A stretch of 64,000 bases of DNA from Candidatus Chloroploca sp. Khr17. Its GTDB lineage: Bacteria > Chloroflexota > Chloroflexia > Chloroflexales > Chloroflexaceae. The translations under genes were made by a program, and so were the position numbers. The notes below the pieces were generated by a model, which was given only the letters and a program-made list of their open reading frames with translations, was not told the origin of the DNA and did no database searches. Within the stretch, counting starts at the first letter, position 1. Each line of letters opens with the position of its first letter. Below are positions 45,833 to 54,153 of the stretch, in pieces. The stretch spans positions 1-64,000 of the forward strand of contig NZ_RYFF01000002.1 in NCBI RefSeq assembly GCF_004138165.1, in the 5' to 3' direction.

Positions 45833-46975
45833 ATGACTGCTGTGGCAACTGAGCGTGTCTTTGATGGTGTTGGTCTTGTCCAACGGCAATATTTTACCTG
45901 GACTGAGCCGCTCACGCTTGAGAGTGGCAAGATGCTTGGGCCTGTAACGCTTGCCTATGAGACCTATGGACAGCTCAATGCTGAGCGCAGCAATGCAATT
46001 CTCTTGCTCCATGCCCTTTCGGGCGATGCGCATGCCGCTGGTTTTCATGGCTCTGCTGAACGCAAGCCGGGTTGGTGGGACATGATGGTCGGCCCGGGAC
46101 GCCCCTTTGATACTGATCGTTACTATATTATTTGCTCGAATGTCATTGGTGGGTGCATGGGTTCGACTGGCCCTTCCAGCCGTGATCCGCGTACCGGGCG
46201 TCCCTATGCGACCAGGTTTCCTGTGATCACGATTGGCGATATGGTTCGCGCCCAGGCCCGCCTGATCGATGCGCTCGGCATCGATCAGTTGATGGCCGTC
46301 GCCGGTGGCTCGATGGGTGGGTTTCAGGCGCTCGAGTGGATGACGAGTAACCCTGAGCGCGTTCGTAGCGCGATCTTGATTGCCACCGCTGCGCGCTCAG
46401 GTACCCAGACCATCGCCTGGAATAGCATTGCCCGCCGGTCTATTATGAGCGATCCGCGCTGGCGCAATGGCGACTATTATGGCTACGAGCCTCCCGTGGA
46501 TGGTCTCGCCCTTGCCCGTATGCTCGGCCATGTCACCTATCTGAGTGAACCCGCGCTTGAGCAGAAGTTTGGGCGACGCCTGCAGCATAATGATGATCTT
46601 GCTTTTAGTCTCGAACGCGAATTTGCTGTCGAAAGCTATCTCGATTATCAGGGCGAAGCCTTTAATCAACGTTTTGATGCCAATTCATACCTCTATATCA
46701 CCAAAGCGATGGATTACTGGGACTTGCCGGGACGCTATGGCAACCTCGATGTCGCCTTCAATCGGGTAACTGGCAGCACGCTGCTCATCTCGTTCAGCAG
46801 TGACTGGCTCTATCCGAGCGCTGAGTCACAGGCGATTGCCGATGCCCTCACCCGCCGTGGCCGTTTCGTCGAACACGTTGACCTCCCCGGGATTGCCGGC
46901 CACGATGCCTTTTTGCTTGATGCTGCCGCCCAGGAGCCGATCATCAACGCGTTTCTTGATGATGTCGGTTGTTAG
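45833..46975 (+). CDS. metX: homoserine O-acetyltransferase
   Basis: Acetyl-CoA-dependent activation of homoserine in methionine synthesis. 380 aa, alpha/beta-hydrolase fold. The nucleophile elbow is [12 protein letters not shown], the acid lies in [11 protein letters not shown], and the His in AGHDAFLLD completes the triad. The N-terminus [20 protein letters not shown] is typical. GAGGTG lies six bases before the ATG. Second gene of the riboswitch-controlled operon. Some MetX-like enzymes use succinyl-CoA; sequence alone does not exclude this. Confidence 0.93.
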   Translation: MTAVATERVFDGVGLVQRQYFTWTEPLTLESGKMLGPVTLAYETYGQLNAERSNAILLLHALSGDAHAAGFHGSAERKPGWWDMMVGPGRPFDTDRYYIICSNVIGGCMGSTGPSSRDPRTGRPYATRFPVITIGDMVRAQARLIDALGIDQLMAVAGGSMGGFQALEWMTSNPERVRSAILIATAARSGTQTIAWNSIARRSIMSDPRWRNGDYYGYEPPVDGLALARMLGHVTYLSEPALEQKFGRRLQHNDDLAFSLEREFAVESYLDYQGEAFNQRFDANSYLYITKAMDYWDLPGRYGNLDVAFNRVTGSTLLISFSSDWLYPSAESQAIADALTRRGRFVEHVDLPGIAGHDAFLLDAAAQEPIINAFLDDVGC

Positions 46976-46983
46976 CGATCCGG

Positions 46984-47028
46984 ATCCATGCACAAACGGC
47001 GAGCAAAGCTCGCCGTTTGTGCATGGAT
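46984..47028. terminator. hairpin between convergent metX and sigma-like gene
   Basis: ATCCATGCACAAACGGCGAGC, loop AAA, exact 21-base complement. It lies nine bases after metX and 15 before the next stop, serving both directions. No T-tract. Confidence 0.7.
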
Positions 47029-47042
47029 GTGGGCGATCCTTG

Positions 47043-47777
47043 CTAGTAGAGTTCACGCAGCATCGCGTGCCGTCGCAGGCGGTTCAGGACGATCCGCTTG
47101 ATTGCGTAGATCTCGTGAACATCGCTGAAGAGGTTTTGCCAGCGTTCGTAGATGTCGCCCGGTTTCATCCCGAGTTGGTACGAACAACGCACGACCAGGC
47201 GCTCGGTTTCACTGGTGAGTTGAGCCTCGATTAGTTGCCAGAATTCTTCTCGCCCTACGCGTTCGGTGGCCTCTTCATCGGCGTGCGCCATGCGCTGATC
47301 GTTCCAGTTCACCGCTTCTTCGGGCAGCAAATCGGCATAGGCCTGGCTCCGTGCTGCATCAATCACCACACACGAGGCACACCGGCGGAGATAGTTGAGC
47401 AGCGCCGCAAGATTCGGAAAGGCCTCAAAGCGCGCGGCTGGAATAGCCCGCCAGAAACGGGTAAAAGCTTCGCTGACAAAAAAATCACTCGTCTCGCCAC
47501 TGACCGTGAAGGCTCCTGTACGACGCACCCAGTGCTCGACCAGGGGGGCATAATGTTCAAAAAGAAACGTCCATGCCAGTTCATCACGCTCGACCAGGGC
47601 GCGCCGGAAGAGTTCATAGGCAAAGCGTGCATCATACTCTTCGTGGTTGTAAAAACGACGCCCTTCCGTCTGGGCGCGACGGGCGAGACTCGTCAGATCC
47701 ATCTGCCGTGGGTTATCTGCCACGGTTGAAGGCGGGCTATACGTTGGGTTTGTGGTTGGTATCAGCTGCGCGTTCAT
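47043..47777 (-). CDS. RNA polymerase sigma-70-like protein (ECF type)
   Basis: 244 aa. A region-2-like segment (AWTFLFEHYAPLVEHWVRRT, then SEAFTRFWRAIP and LNYLRRCASCVVIDAARSQ) matches ECF sigma factors. The C-terminal part (LTSETERLVVRCSYQLGMKP then AIKRIVLNRLRRH) would be region 4 but is less typical. Start at 47777 has AGGAGG six bases upstream; an ATG seven codons earlier has no such site. No anti-sigma factor is adjacent. Likely a DNA-binding regulator; whether it directs RNA polymerase is inference. Confidence 0.7.
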   Translation of the reverse strand: MNAQLIPTTNPTYSPPSTVADNPRQMDLTSLARRAQTEGRRFYNHEEYDARFAYELFRRALVERDELAWTFLFEHYAPLVEHWVRRTGAFTVSGETSDFFVSEAFTRFWRAIPAARFEAFPNLAALLNYLRRCASCVVIDAARSQAYADLLPEEAVNWNDQRMAHADEEATERVGREEFWQLIEAQLTSETERLVVRCSYQLGMKPGDIYERWQNLFSDVHEIYAIKRIVLNRLRRHAMLRELY

Positions 47778-47883
47778 TCCTGGCCTCCTCTTCGGCATTC
47801 CTGCGTGTGAGTTCTAAGACCAGTGTAGTTGGTTGGCGCAGCGATGTAGAGGTCGAAAGCCTCCTGTTTACCTGACGAAAAAC

Positions 47884-47953
47884 GGGGGAAGCCTACGTTT
47901 ATTCCCCCTCGTACTATGCAGACCTCACAGGTCTGCAAGACCTGCGAGGTCTG
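47884..47953. repeat. cluster of nested short hairpins
   Basis: GGGGGAA...TTCCCCC at 47884-47909, then CAGACCTCACAGGTCTG (47919-47935), AGGTCTGCAAGACCT (47929-47943) and AGACCTGCGAGGTCT (47938-47952): three overlapping hairpins built from one AGACCT/AGGTCT module. They cannot all form at once. The cluster lies between the glycosyltransferase stop and the sigma-like gene start. Confidence 0.75.
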
Positions 47954-47975
47954 ATGACCGCTATCTCCAATCGCA

Positions 47976-48935
47976 CTAGCGTTTGAGCCTTCGCTTCTTC
48001 AGCCGCCCCACCGGGTAGCCCACCATTTTGGCGATGTCGCCAACCACCCGTATCAGTGGCACCAGGGCCAGCGCAGTCCCCTGCTCAAGCCCTGGTCGCC
48101 CCTTCAGGCGCTTGAGCAGCCGCCGGTACGGACGATACGTGTACGCACCAAGCCCCAGGGCCACCAGTGCTGCGCTCGGCCCGCAGAGCCTGGGTACGTA
48201 GCGGGCCGCCGTGAGCATCAGGGCGGTGCTGCTATAGACCAGGTAGCGGATCGCGTGGCGTTTGGGCCAGAGACCCGCTATGCCGTCGCCGCGCGCATAG
48301 AAGTAGTATTGGCGGGCAAAGGCGCTCAGCGAACTGCGTGGGCGAAAATAGACCAGCGCCGAAGGTGCAAAGGTGCGCCTGAACCCTGCCTGCTCGGCGG
48401 CCCGGGCAAAGACCAGGTCTTCGCAGTGACTCAGCCATTCGGGAAAGCCGCCGACGTGCTCCCACAGGCTCCGTCGAAAGGCCATTGATTTGCCAAAGGG
48501 CATAAAATGGGTTGGATCGATTTCGTCCAGATCACGATAATTGACGGCTCCCAGGGTCAACTCAAAGAGCGATTGCGGATCGGCCTGAAAGAATCCGCCG
48601 ACAAGGTCTGCTTCATCGCGCTCGATTGGTGCTACAATCGCCTCAAGCCAGCCAGGATCGAGGCGCAGGCCGGCGTCAGTGCAGGCAATGATGGTGCCGC
48701 TGGCGGCACGAATGGCATGATTGCGTCCTGATGAAATCGAATTTCCACCTGCCACCATGCGAATGCGTGGCTCGCGGGCCGCATAGGCACGGACAATCTC
48801 TGGCGTTGGGTCACGACTGAGGCAATCATTGATCACAATTTCATCGGGAAGACGGTGTTGCGCCAGCATCGAGTCGATCAAGGCCCCGATCGTTTCTGCT
48901 TCGTCACGTACGGTACAAATGAGTGAAATAGACAT
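47976..48935 (-). CDS. glycosyltransferase family 2
   Basis: 319 aa. N-terminal GT-A domain: SLICTVRDEAETIGALIDSM, nucleotide-sugar region SSGRNHAIRAASGTIIACTD, and a TDAG motif in the place of DxD. The usual DGGSTDGT is changed to NDCLSRDPT. The C-terminal third has hydrophobic helices and ends in a strongly basic tail (GRLKKRRLKR), suggesting membrane association. Start at 48935 gives a standard GT2 N-terminus; the longer frame crosses a hairpin. Donor and acceptor unknown. Likely works on a surface glycan or glycolipid. Confidence 0.85.
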   Translation of the reverse strand: MSISLICTVRDEAETIGALIDSMLAQHRLPDEIVINDCLSRDPTPEIVRAYAAREPRIRMVAGGNSISSGRNHAIRAASGTIIACTDAGLRLDPGWLEAIVAPIERDEADLVGGFFQADPQSLFELTLGAVNYRDLDEIDPTHFMPFGKSMAFRRSLWEHVGGFPEWLSHCEDLVFARAAEQAGFRRTFAPSALVYFRPRSSLSAFARQYYFYARGDGIAGLWPKRHAIRYLVYSSTALMLTAARYVPRLCGPSAALVALGLGAYTYRPYRRLLKRLKGRPGLEQGTALALVPLIRVVGDIAKMVGYPVGRLKKRRLKR

Positions 48936-48983
48936 AACGTATTGCTCCGTGAGCGGGCGACAGCCCTCGAGTTTCTTTCTTTG

Positions 48984-49018
48984 GCTGGTACCAACCAGCA
49001 TAGCTGGTTGGTACCAGC
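48984..49018. repeat. hairpin between divergent genes, perfect 16-bp arms
   Basis: GCTGGTACCAACCAGC, loop ATA, exact complement. It lies 17 bases before the SEC-C gene start and 49 bases before the glycosyltransferase start, so in the 5' leader of at least one transcript. The arm is itself partly symmetrical. Confidence 0.8.
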
Positions 49019-49034
49019 GCAATAAGGAGATGGT

Positions 49035-49949
49035 ATGAGCAACCAACCAAAGCGCAAAGCCTCCAAACTTGGTCGCAATGATCCGTGTCACTGTGGCAGT
49101 GGCAAGAAGTATAAAGATTGTCACCTACCGCTAGAACAGGCCGAACGGACCGAGCAGATGCGTTTGCATCAGGCGCAGGATACCCTCTTGCCACGCATTA
49201 TCGAGGCGGCGCAGGCGTTGCCGATGCAGTTTCTTCCGGCGCTTGAGCGTTTCTGGCAGGGCAAATATCAGGTCGGGCAACTCGATGAGCTCGATACGCT
49301 GGAAGATCGAGGTGCCGAGCGCTTTCTGACCTGGTTTGCCTTTGATCTGCGCCAGGAAGATGGCCGTACCCTGGTTGAACAACTCGCAGCCGATGAAGCG
49401 TTTGAGCTTGACCTCTACGAGCGCCGTCTCTTGCAGACATGGGCAACCGTCCGCTTACGTCCGTATCTTATCGAAATGATCAAGAAGGGCAAGGGCGTCA
49501 TTGCCCGCGACCTGTTGAGCGACGCGACTTACGAACTCGCTGATCACAAAGCCTCGCGCCGCCTGGAGAGTGGTGAAGTTCTCGTCGGCCACCTGGTGCC
49601 CGTGGAAACCCCCGTTGGGGCCGAAGCGCCCAACTATTACCTAGCAGGTGCTGCGGCGCAACTCACCGACGACACAGCTGAAACGCTGGTGGCCTTTGCT
49701 GAACTGCACCTGGCCGACCTCCGCCGGACGCTCCCCGATGCTGCCTGGGCCGACCTGATCAAGGAACGGAGCGAAATCTTCAACCACTTTGTCACCGCCT
49801 TACCGACCGAAGAGCGCGATCCAACCATCTTCGACCGCATTCTCAGTGACGGCCAGATCGCCCTCAAACTGACTGCAGCTAATCTCGCCGAACTCCTCGG
49901 TCGCAAACCACCCGAAGAAGAAGAAGCTGACTCCTCACCATCCTCCTAA
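49035..49949 (+). CDS. SEC-C zinc-motif protein
   Basis: 304 aa with an N-terminal SEC-C motif NDPCHCGSGKKYKDCH: Zn ligands Cys18, Cys20, Cys29 and His30, as at the C-terminus of SecA where it binds SecB and ribosomes. The remaining ~270 residues are mostly helical and unfamiliar. Here the motif is N-terminal and there is no SecA core. A ribosome- or translocation-associated role is possible but only inferred. AAGGAG lies before the ATG. Confidence 0.8.
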   Translation: MSNQPKRKASKLGRNDPCHCGSGKKYKDCHLPLEQAERTEQMRLHQAQDTLLPRIIEAAQALPMQFLPALERFWQGKYQVGQLDELDTLEDRGAERFLTWFAFDLRQEDGRTLVEQLAADEAFELDLYERRLLQTWATVRLRPYLIEMIKKGKGVIARDLLSDATYELADHKASRRLESGEVLVGHLVPVETPVGAEAPNYYLAGAAAQLTDDTAETLVAFAELHLADLRRTLPDAAWADLIKERSEIFNHFVTALPTEERDPTIFDRILSDGQIALKLTAANLAELLGRKPPEEEEADSSPSS

Positions 49950-49955
49950 CGCTTG

Positions 49956-50004
49956 TGCTTGCGTTGAAAAAAGCCAGCTACGCTGGCTTTTTTCAACGCA
50001 AGCA
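49956..50004. terminator. bidirectional terminator, perfect 23-bp arms
   Basis: TGCTTGCGTTGAAAAAAGCC..., loop TAC, exact complement with T6. It lies between convergent SEC-C and prepilin-peptidase genes, seven and two bases from their stops. Confidence 0.85.
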
Positions 50005-50005
50005 T

Positions 50006-50773
50006 TTACACACCTATCCCGCCGGAGGCAATAAAGAGGATCACCCCTAGACAAAGATAACTCCCATAGGCTATGTAGGTTGGCGTTGGGCGTCCGGTCG
50101 CCCGCACAATGAGAATGCCTGCCGAGACGATGCCCGCCAGGATCATCCCCGCAAACAGGGCTGCACCAAGGTGCAAGAAGCCGACGGCGGTGCCAATAAA
50201 GATGGCCAGATAGACATCACCAAGGCCAAAGGGCACGCCTGCCGAAGGAAAGAGCATCCGGGCAAGGAGATAGAAGAGGAGGAAGACGAAGCCGCCGGTC
50301 AGCGCACCGAGAATCATCAGACGCCAATCGATTATGCCTGTCACCAGGCTGAAAAGAAATGCGCCAATGACCCCGCCAAAAATCACCGCAGTATAAATAT
50401 ACCGATAGAGCCAGTCAATTGCCCCGGTGATAACTAGTACGGCGCATACAAAGGTCAGATAATAGAACGTCGGCCCCAACCCGTAGAGTTGATAGAGTCG
50501 CAAGAGCGTGAGGCCACAGACGACCTCAACAAACGGGTAGATCCAGTGCAGTGGTTGCCCGTTGCGTGCGCGACCACGCTGAACCAACCAACCCACAACC
50601 GGGATGAGTTGCCACCAGACCAGGGCGTCGCCCGTGCGTATACAGCGCGGCCATCCGAGCAGCCTGCCTTCACGTGGAATGCGCACAATCAGCACATTCA
50701 ACAGGCCACCCAGAATCAGCCCACTCAGCATGACGAGGAGTGCGGTACCCATACTTAACGCAACGCCGCCCAC
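50006..50773 (-). CDS. prepilin peptidase (type IV leader peptidase, A24)
   Basis: 255 aa integral membrane aspartic peptidase that cleaves type IV pilin-like leader peptides. Catalytic Asp pair visible in TGAIDWLYRYI and the GxGD motif PFGLGDVYLA. The N-terminal cytoplasmic domain keeps the fold (LIPVVGWLVQRGRARNGQPL) but has lost the usual Cys tetrad, leaving one Cys. I chose the GTG at 50773 because GGAGG lies four bases upstream; this overlaps aroE by 19 bases. The alternative ATG at 50752 has no ribosome site. Last gene of mltG-aroE-peptidase. Confidence 0.85.
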   Translation of the reverse strand: MGGVALSMGTALLVMLSGLILGGLLNVLIVRIPREGRLLGWPRCIRTGDALVWWQLIPVVGWLVQRGRARNGQPLHWIYPFVEVVCGLTLLRLYQLYGLGPTFYYLTFVCAVLVITGAIDWLYRYIYTAVIFGGVIGAFLFSLVTGIIDWRLMILGALTGGFVFLLFYLLARMLFPSAGVPFGLGDVYLAIFIGTAVGFLHLGAALFAGMILAGIVSAGILIVRATGRPTPTYIAYGSYLCLGVILFIASGGIGV

Positions 50774-51606
50774 ATAACCTCCAACGGTGCCTCACGTCCC
50801 GTCCAGAGGGTAAAGCCGATCGTGCCCTGATGTACCAGCATGCCCAACCCATCACGGATCTGGGCCCCACGGGTTGCCGCTTCCTGCAGCAAACGTGTCT
50901 GGCGATAGACCATATCATAGACAAGGGTGTGCGGACCAACAGGCGGATCGGGCAGCGGTGTTTCGTCGCCATGCCAGCCCTGTGAGGTGGCATTGAGCAG
51001 CAGATCGCAGGTGCTCAGGTATTCGGTCAGCTCGGGATCGTCTAGGCCCAGGGCAATCAGTGAGGGGGGTGGTTCGCCGGTTGCCGTCAAGCCTTCATCA
51101 TCGGTGGTCGTCAGCAACAGATCAGCCAGCAACTCCTCGGCGCGCTCGGGCGTACGGTTCGCAACCACGAGCGTATCAACTCTGGCCTCGGCGAGACCGA
51201 AGGCTGCGGCGCGGGCGGCCCCGCTGGCCCCCAGGATCACCGCCAGGCGCCCCTCGGGCGCAAACCCGGACGCGGCGAGATCGACCATCAGCCCGGGGGC
51301 GTCGGTATTTGTGCCGATCAACTCACCGGCTGGACTCTTATAAATCGTATTGACCGCCCCGATCTGCGCAGCGAGTTCATCAATCCCGTCTAGGAAAGGC
51401 ATCACCGCCTGTTTGTGGGGCAGCGTAATATTCGCCCCGAGGTACTCAGCGCCACGGAGGGCCGCAATCCGGGCGGCAAGCTCGGCGGCAGGTGTATGCA
51501 CCGCCTCATAGCGGATCGCGAGGCCCAGGTGCTTCAGGGCTGCATTGTGCATCAGATGGGAGCGGCTGTGGGCTACCGGGTCGCCAATTAAGATAATTTT
51601 TTGCAT
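50755..51606 (-). CDS. aroE: shikimate dehydrogenase
   Basis: NADPH-dependent reduction of 3-dehydroshikimate in aromatic amino-acid synthesis. 283 aa. Shikimate-binding features: GDPVAHSRSHLMHN (Ser-x-Ser), NITLPHKQ with the catalytic Lys, GTNTDAPG with the paired Asp, and LVHQGTIGF near the C-terminus. Cofactor loop GASGAARAAAFGL. The start at 51606 has AGGA seven bases upstream; the longer frame to 51858 overlaps mltG and is rejected. Operon with mltG (37 bases upstream) and the prepilin peptidase (overlapping). Confidence 0.92.
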   Translation of the reverse strand: MQKIILIGDPVAHSRSHLMHNAALKHLGLAIRYEAVHTPAAELAARIAALRGAEYLGANITLPHKQAVMPFLDGIDELAAQIGAVNTIYKSPAGELIGTNTDAPGLMVDLAASGFAPEGRLAVILGASGAARAAAFGLAEARVDTLVVANRTPERAEELLADLLLTTTDDEGLTATGEPPPSLIALGLDDPELTEYLSTCDLLLNATSQGWHGDETPLPDPPVGPHTLVYDMVYRQTRLLQEAATRGAQIRDGLGMLVHQGTIGFTLWTGREAPLEVMWAALR

Positions 51607-51643
51607 CCTCGATCCTTTGCCCTGACCAGAAGCCATGTCTGGG

Positions 51644-52714
51644 CTACTGACAGGCCAACCACTCGGCCTCGTACTCCAAGAATTCTGCGAATGAGGCCGC
51701 AAAATTGTGTGAGCCATCAAGTTCGCAACTGGCGACAAAAAAGAGATAACCGTCTGCATCATCGGGTTGCGCGGCCGCTCGTAGCGCATCAAGCCCCGGC
51801 GAGGCAATCGGGCCTGGCGGGAGACCGGGGCGCAACCGCGTATTGTACGGACTCTCAATCTGCAGGTCGGTCATCGTCAGATTTTTGCGCCACCACGTTT
51901 GTTCAACGGTACTATAGCCTACCGCATATTGGATCGTTGCATCAGCCCCAAGCAACCCGCCACCGACAATTGGTGCATTCTCGGGCTTGAGTCGGTTCCA
52001 GAAGACCCCGGCGATCAAAGGCATCTCATCAACCAGAGCCGACTCGCGCTGCACAAGTGAGGCCATCGTGACCAGTTGATGCACATTCACATTAGGAACC
52101 TGGACATTGCGCTCGATGGTTGCATATTGCTCAACAAAACGATTGAGCATCCGTCGAACCACTTCATCGGGGTTCGCCTGTTGCGGAAAGCGGTAGGTGT
52201 CAGGGAAGAGATACCCTTCCAGGCTCGCCCCATCAGGTAAGCTACTCAGCAAGAAGAACTCGTTACGAAAGCGTGCGCCATCGCGGGCCGCTTGCAAAAA
52301 AGCGGTCGCCTCAACAATTTCCGCCGCTTCGAGCGTGTCGGCAATCTCTTCGAGGCGCATCCCTTCGACGAAGGTTACCTGCATATCCTCGATCCGTGCG
52401 GTCTGTAAAGCAATGGTGATCTGACTCATCGTCATCGTCGGACTCAACACATAACGCCCGGCCTGCAGGCGCCCATCGAGATCCTGGCTGCGACTGAGCC
52501 ATGTAAAAAGTATCGGCTGACGAATCAGCCCCTGACTCCGCAGCTGGGTCGCTATTTCAGATGTACTTGCTCCTGGCCTGATCACAAATTCAACCGGCTC
52601 ACCACGCGGGTCAGCCGGGGCACGTAGTTCATTCAACGCAGCATAGCCAACGCCAGCCACTACGAGCGCGATCAGGGCGACGCCCAGCATCAGGGCGCGC
52701 ACGTGTCGCATCAC
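51644..52714 (-). CDS. mltG: endolytic murein transglycosylase
   Basis: 356 aa. One N-terminal membrane anchor (residues ~7-26), a LysM-like subdomain (VEFVIRPGASTSEIATQLRS), then the YceG/MltG catalytic domain with the active Glu in LVQRESALVDEMPLIAG and VFWNRL. Cleaves nascent glycan strands at the membrane to release them from peptidoglycan synthase. Start: GTG at 52714 has AGGAGG at seven bases, with ATG next at 52711. First gene of a three-gene unit. Confidence 0.92.
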   Translation of the reverse strand: MMRHVRALMLGVALIALVVAGVGYAALNELRAPADPRGEPVEFVIRPGASTSEIATQLRSQGLIRQPILFTWLSRSQDLDGRLQAGRYVLSPTMTMSQITIALQTARIEDMQVTFVEGMRLEEIADTLEAAEIVEATAFLQAARDGARFRNEFFLLSSLPDGASLEGYLFPDTYRFPQQANPDEVVRRMLNRFVEQYATIERNVQVPNVNVHQLVTMASLVQRESALVDEMPLIAGVFWNRLKPENAPIVGGGLLGADATIQYAVGYSTVEQTWWRKNLTMTDLQIESPYNTRLRPGLPPGPIASPGLDALRAAAQPDDADGYLFFVASCELDGSHNFAASFAEFLEYEAEWLACQ

Positions 52715-52805
52715 AATAGATCCTCCTGGTACCTGTCTTGTCCTCGTTCACCACGTCATTATACCACTGACATTCAGGGCTACGCCCTTCGGGGGGGCTC
52801 AATGC

Positions 52806-52978
52806 AGGGCTGAGGCAACGTCAGTTCTCCAGGGTCGCCGTCGCCGTAAACGGCTCGGCTCCTGCGTACAAAGCCCGCCTGCGCGGGCTGGATGCGGCCG
52901 CGCAGGCGGCCTTCGCGACCCGTAGCCGCGGGCTTCAGCCCGACGGTGTTCCGGTCAGGTGGACGTTGCCTCAGCCCT
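52806..52978. repeat. 173-bp composite palindromic element
   Basis: Bounded by perfect 17-bp inverted repeats AGGGCTGAGGCAACGTC and GACGTTGCCTCAGCCCT. Inside are nested GC-rich hairpins, including AGCCCGCCTGCGCGGGCT and GCGGGCTTCAGCCCG. No coding capacity. The shape suits a MITE or a REP doublet. Confidence 0.7.
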
Positions 52979-53405
52979 AAGCCTCAAAGGGTTTCTCTTG
53001 CCATGAGCAGTGGAGGGCCAGCGGGTATCACCGCCTTCGGAGGTGTTGCGCCATCTCCGTTGCGCCCTGCCCCCGCTCTGGGTGCCCGCGTGCGCGGGAA
53101 CGACAAGTAGGGGGCCGGCGGGTACACCCAATCGGCCCGGAGGCCCAGTTGACTAGCCGACACCCTCACCACATGCGCGTGCTGGGCCGCCCGTCCTGAT
53201 GCGCAACAAGAATTGGTACGCACGAATGGGGCGTTTTGCCGGATCAGCAAGCCCGTGTCAGCATAGGTGAAATCCTTGGAAAGCCTATGGCCCCGGCGTA
53301 AGCTCTAAAAACTATGCTACAATCATATGCTGGCAATAGACCCTTAGACAAGGTTTCAGCCTCCTTTAGCATTCGGAGGTGTGCATCGCGTCCTGATGCG
53401 CTTGG

Positions 53406-53433
53406 CCTATTTCCTATTTCCTATTTCCTATTT
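53406..53433. repeat. 7-bp tandem repeat
   Basis: Four copies of CCTATTT directly upstream (about 55-80 bases) of the first gene of the polysaccharide locus. Perfect heptanucleotide repeats are prone to slippage and could change promoter or leader spacing. Confidence 0.8.
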
Positions 53434-53486
53434 CCTCGTCTTAGCGATGTGCCGTGTATCGCTGGATACCGATGCTGGAAAGAGTG

Positions 53487-54149
53487 ATGGTTTCACGACG
53501 ACTCCTGCTTGGCGCGACAATCTTTTGCCTCGCAGTTGGTGCGCTGGGTGCGCTGCTCTACCTTCAGCAACGGGCCGCTCGTTGCAACCCGCTTGTTGCC
53601 CGTGAGTTGTTGCCCAATGCTGACTTTGCCCTCGTGAGTCTGCCCGGGACACTCCCTGATGGCTGGAACCGCCGGGCCGGTGGCGTCGAGTTGCGTGGCC
53701 CGGCGGTTGATGGTCAGGGCTTTGATCTTGATGGCGATGGCCGTGCGATGCAGGTGATCGGCATTGGCAATTACCTCCAGACACCCGCTGTGCCGGTACA
53801 ACCCGGTGTGCGCTACTGTGTGTCGGGGTTTGCCCTGACCGATTCGATCCAGCGCTCGTCTACTCGTCTGCGCGTTACGTTTCACTGGTACGATGAGGCC
53901 GACCAGCCTATCCAGACCGACCACACCCTCTGGCAGCCCGTGGTGCTCTGGACACCTGAACAACCTCCACGGGCTTGGTCGCCGATCCTGGGGAGTTTTG
54001 AGGCCCCTGCTGAGGCAGCGAGCCTGACCATCCGGTTTGCGCCGGCCTCAGATGATCGCATCTACCTTGACCGCCTGCGTGTCCGCCATGGCGGGGTTGC
54101 CCTGGCGCAACTGGCTGCCACGCCCGATCCACGCTGTTGTGACCAGTAA
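53487..54149 (+). CDS. exported protein with carbohydrate-binding-like beta domain
   Basis: 220 aa. N-terminal membrane helix (LLLGATIFCLAVGALGALLY) as signal anchor, then a beta-rich domain: ELLPNADFALVS, YCVSGFALTD, RVTFHWYDEAD and DRIYLDRLRVRH. This is the pattern of CBM4/9-like or galactose-binding-like jelly rolls. Start at 53487 has GGAAAGAG upstream; ATG at 53472 and GTG at 53454 are alternatives. First gene of the locus, four bases before the deacetylase. Possible role in binding the exported glycan; inferred from context. Confidence 0.65.
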   Translation: MVSRRLLLGATIFCLAVGALGALLYLQQRAARCNPLVARELLPNADFALVSLPGTLPDGWNRRAGGVELRGPAVDGQGFDLDGDGRAMQVIGIGNYLQTPAVPVQPGVRYCVSGFALTDSIQRSSTRLRVTFHWYDEADQPIQTDHTLWQPVVLWTPEQPPRAWSPILGSFEAPAEAASLTIRFAPASDDRIYLDRLRVRHGGVALAQLAATPDPRCCDQ

Positions 54150-54153
54150 GCCT

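Larger units (their letters stand above)
52715..53486. other. long non-coding region with repeats
   Basis: About 770 bases without an acceptable gene, between divergent mltG and the polysaccharide locus. It contains a 173-bp palindromic element (52806-52978), REP-like CCCGCGTGCGCGGG near 53084, and a 7-bp tandem repeat at 53406-53433. Small frames across it lack ribosome sites. A promoter for the rightward locus should be here but I cannot place one confidently. Confidence 0.65.

Noticed and set aside
48936-49124. N-terminal extension of the family 2 glycosyltransferase
   Set aside because: Crosses a perfect hairpin and overlaps the divergent SEC-C gene; the conserved domain begins at the ATG at 48935.
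52880-53110. Small frames within the mltG upstream region
   Set aside because: They arise from GC-rich palindromes, with no ribosome site or codon pattern like neighbouring genes.
53381-53605. 74-aa frame over the heptanucleotide repeat
   Set aside because: It translates the CCTATTT repeat and overlaps the exported-protein gene in another frame; no ribosome site.
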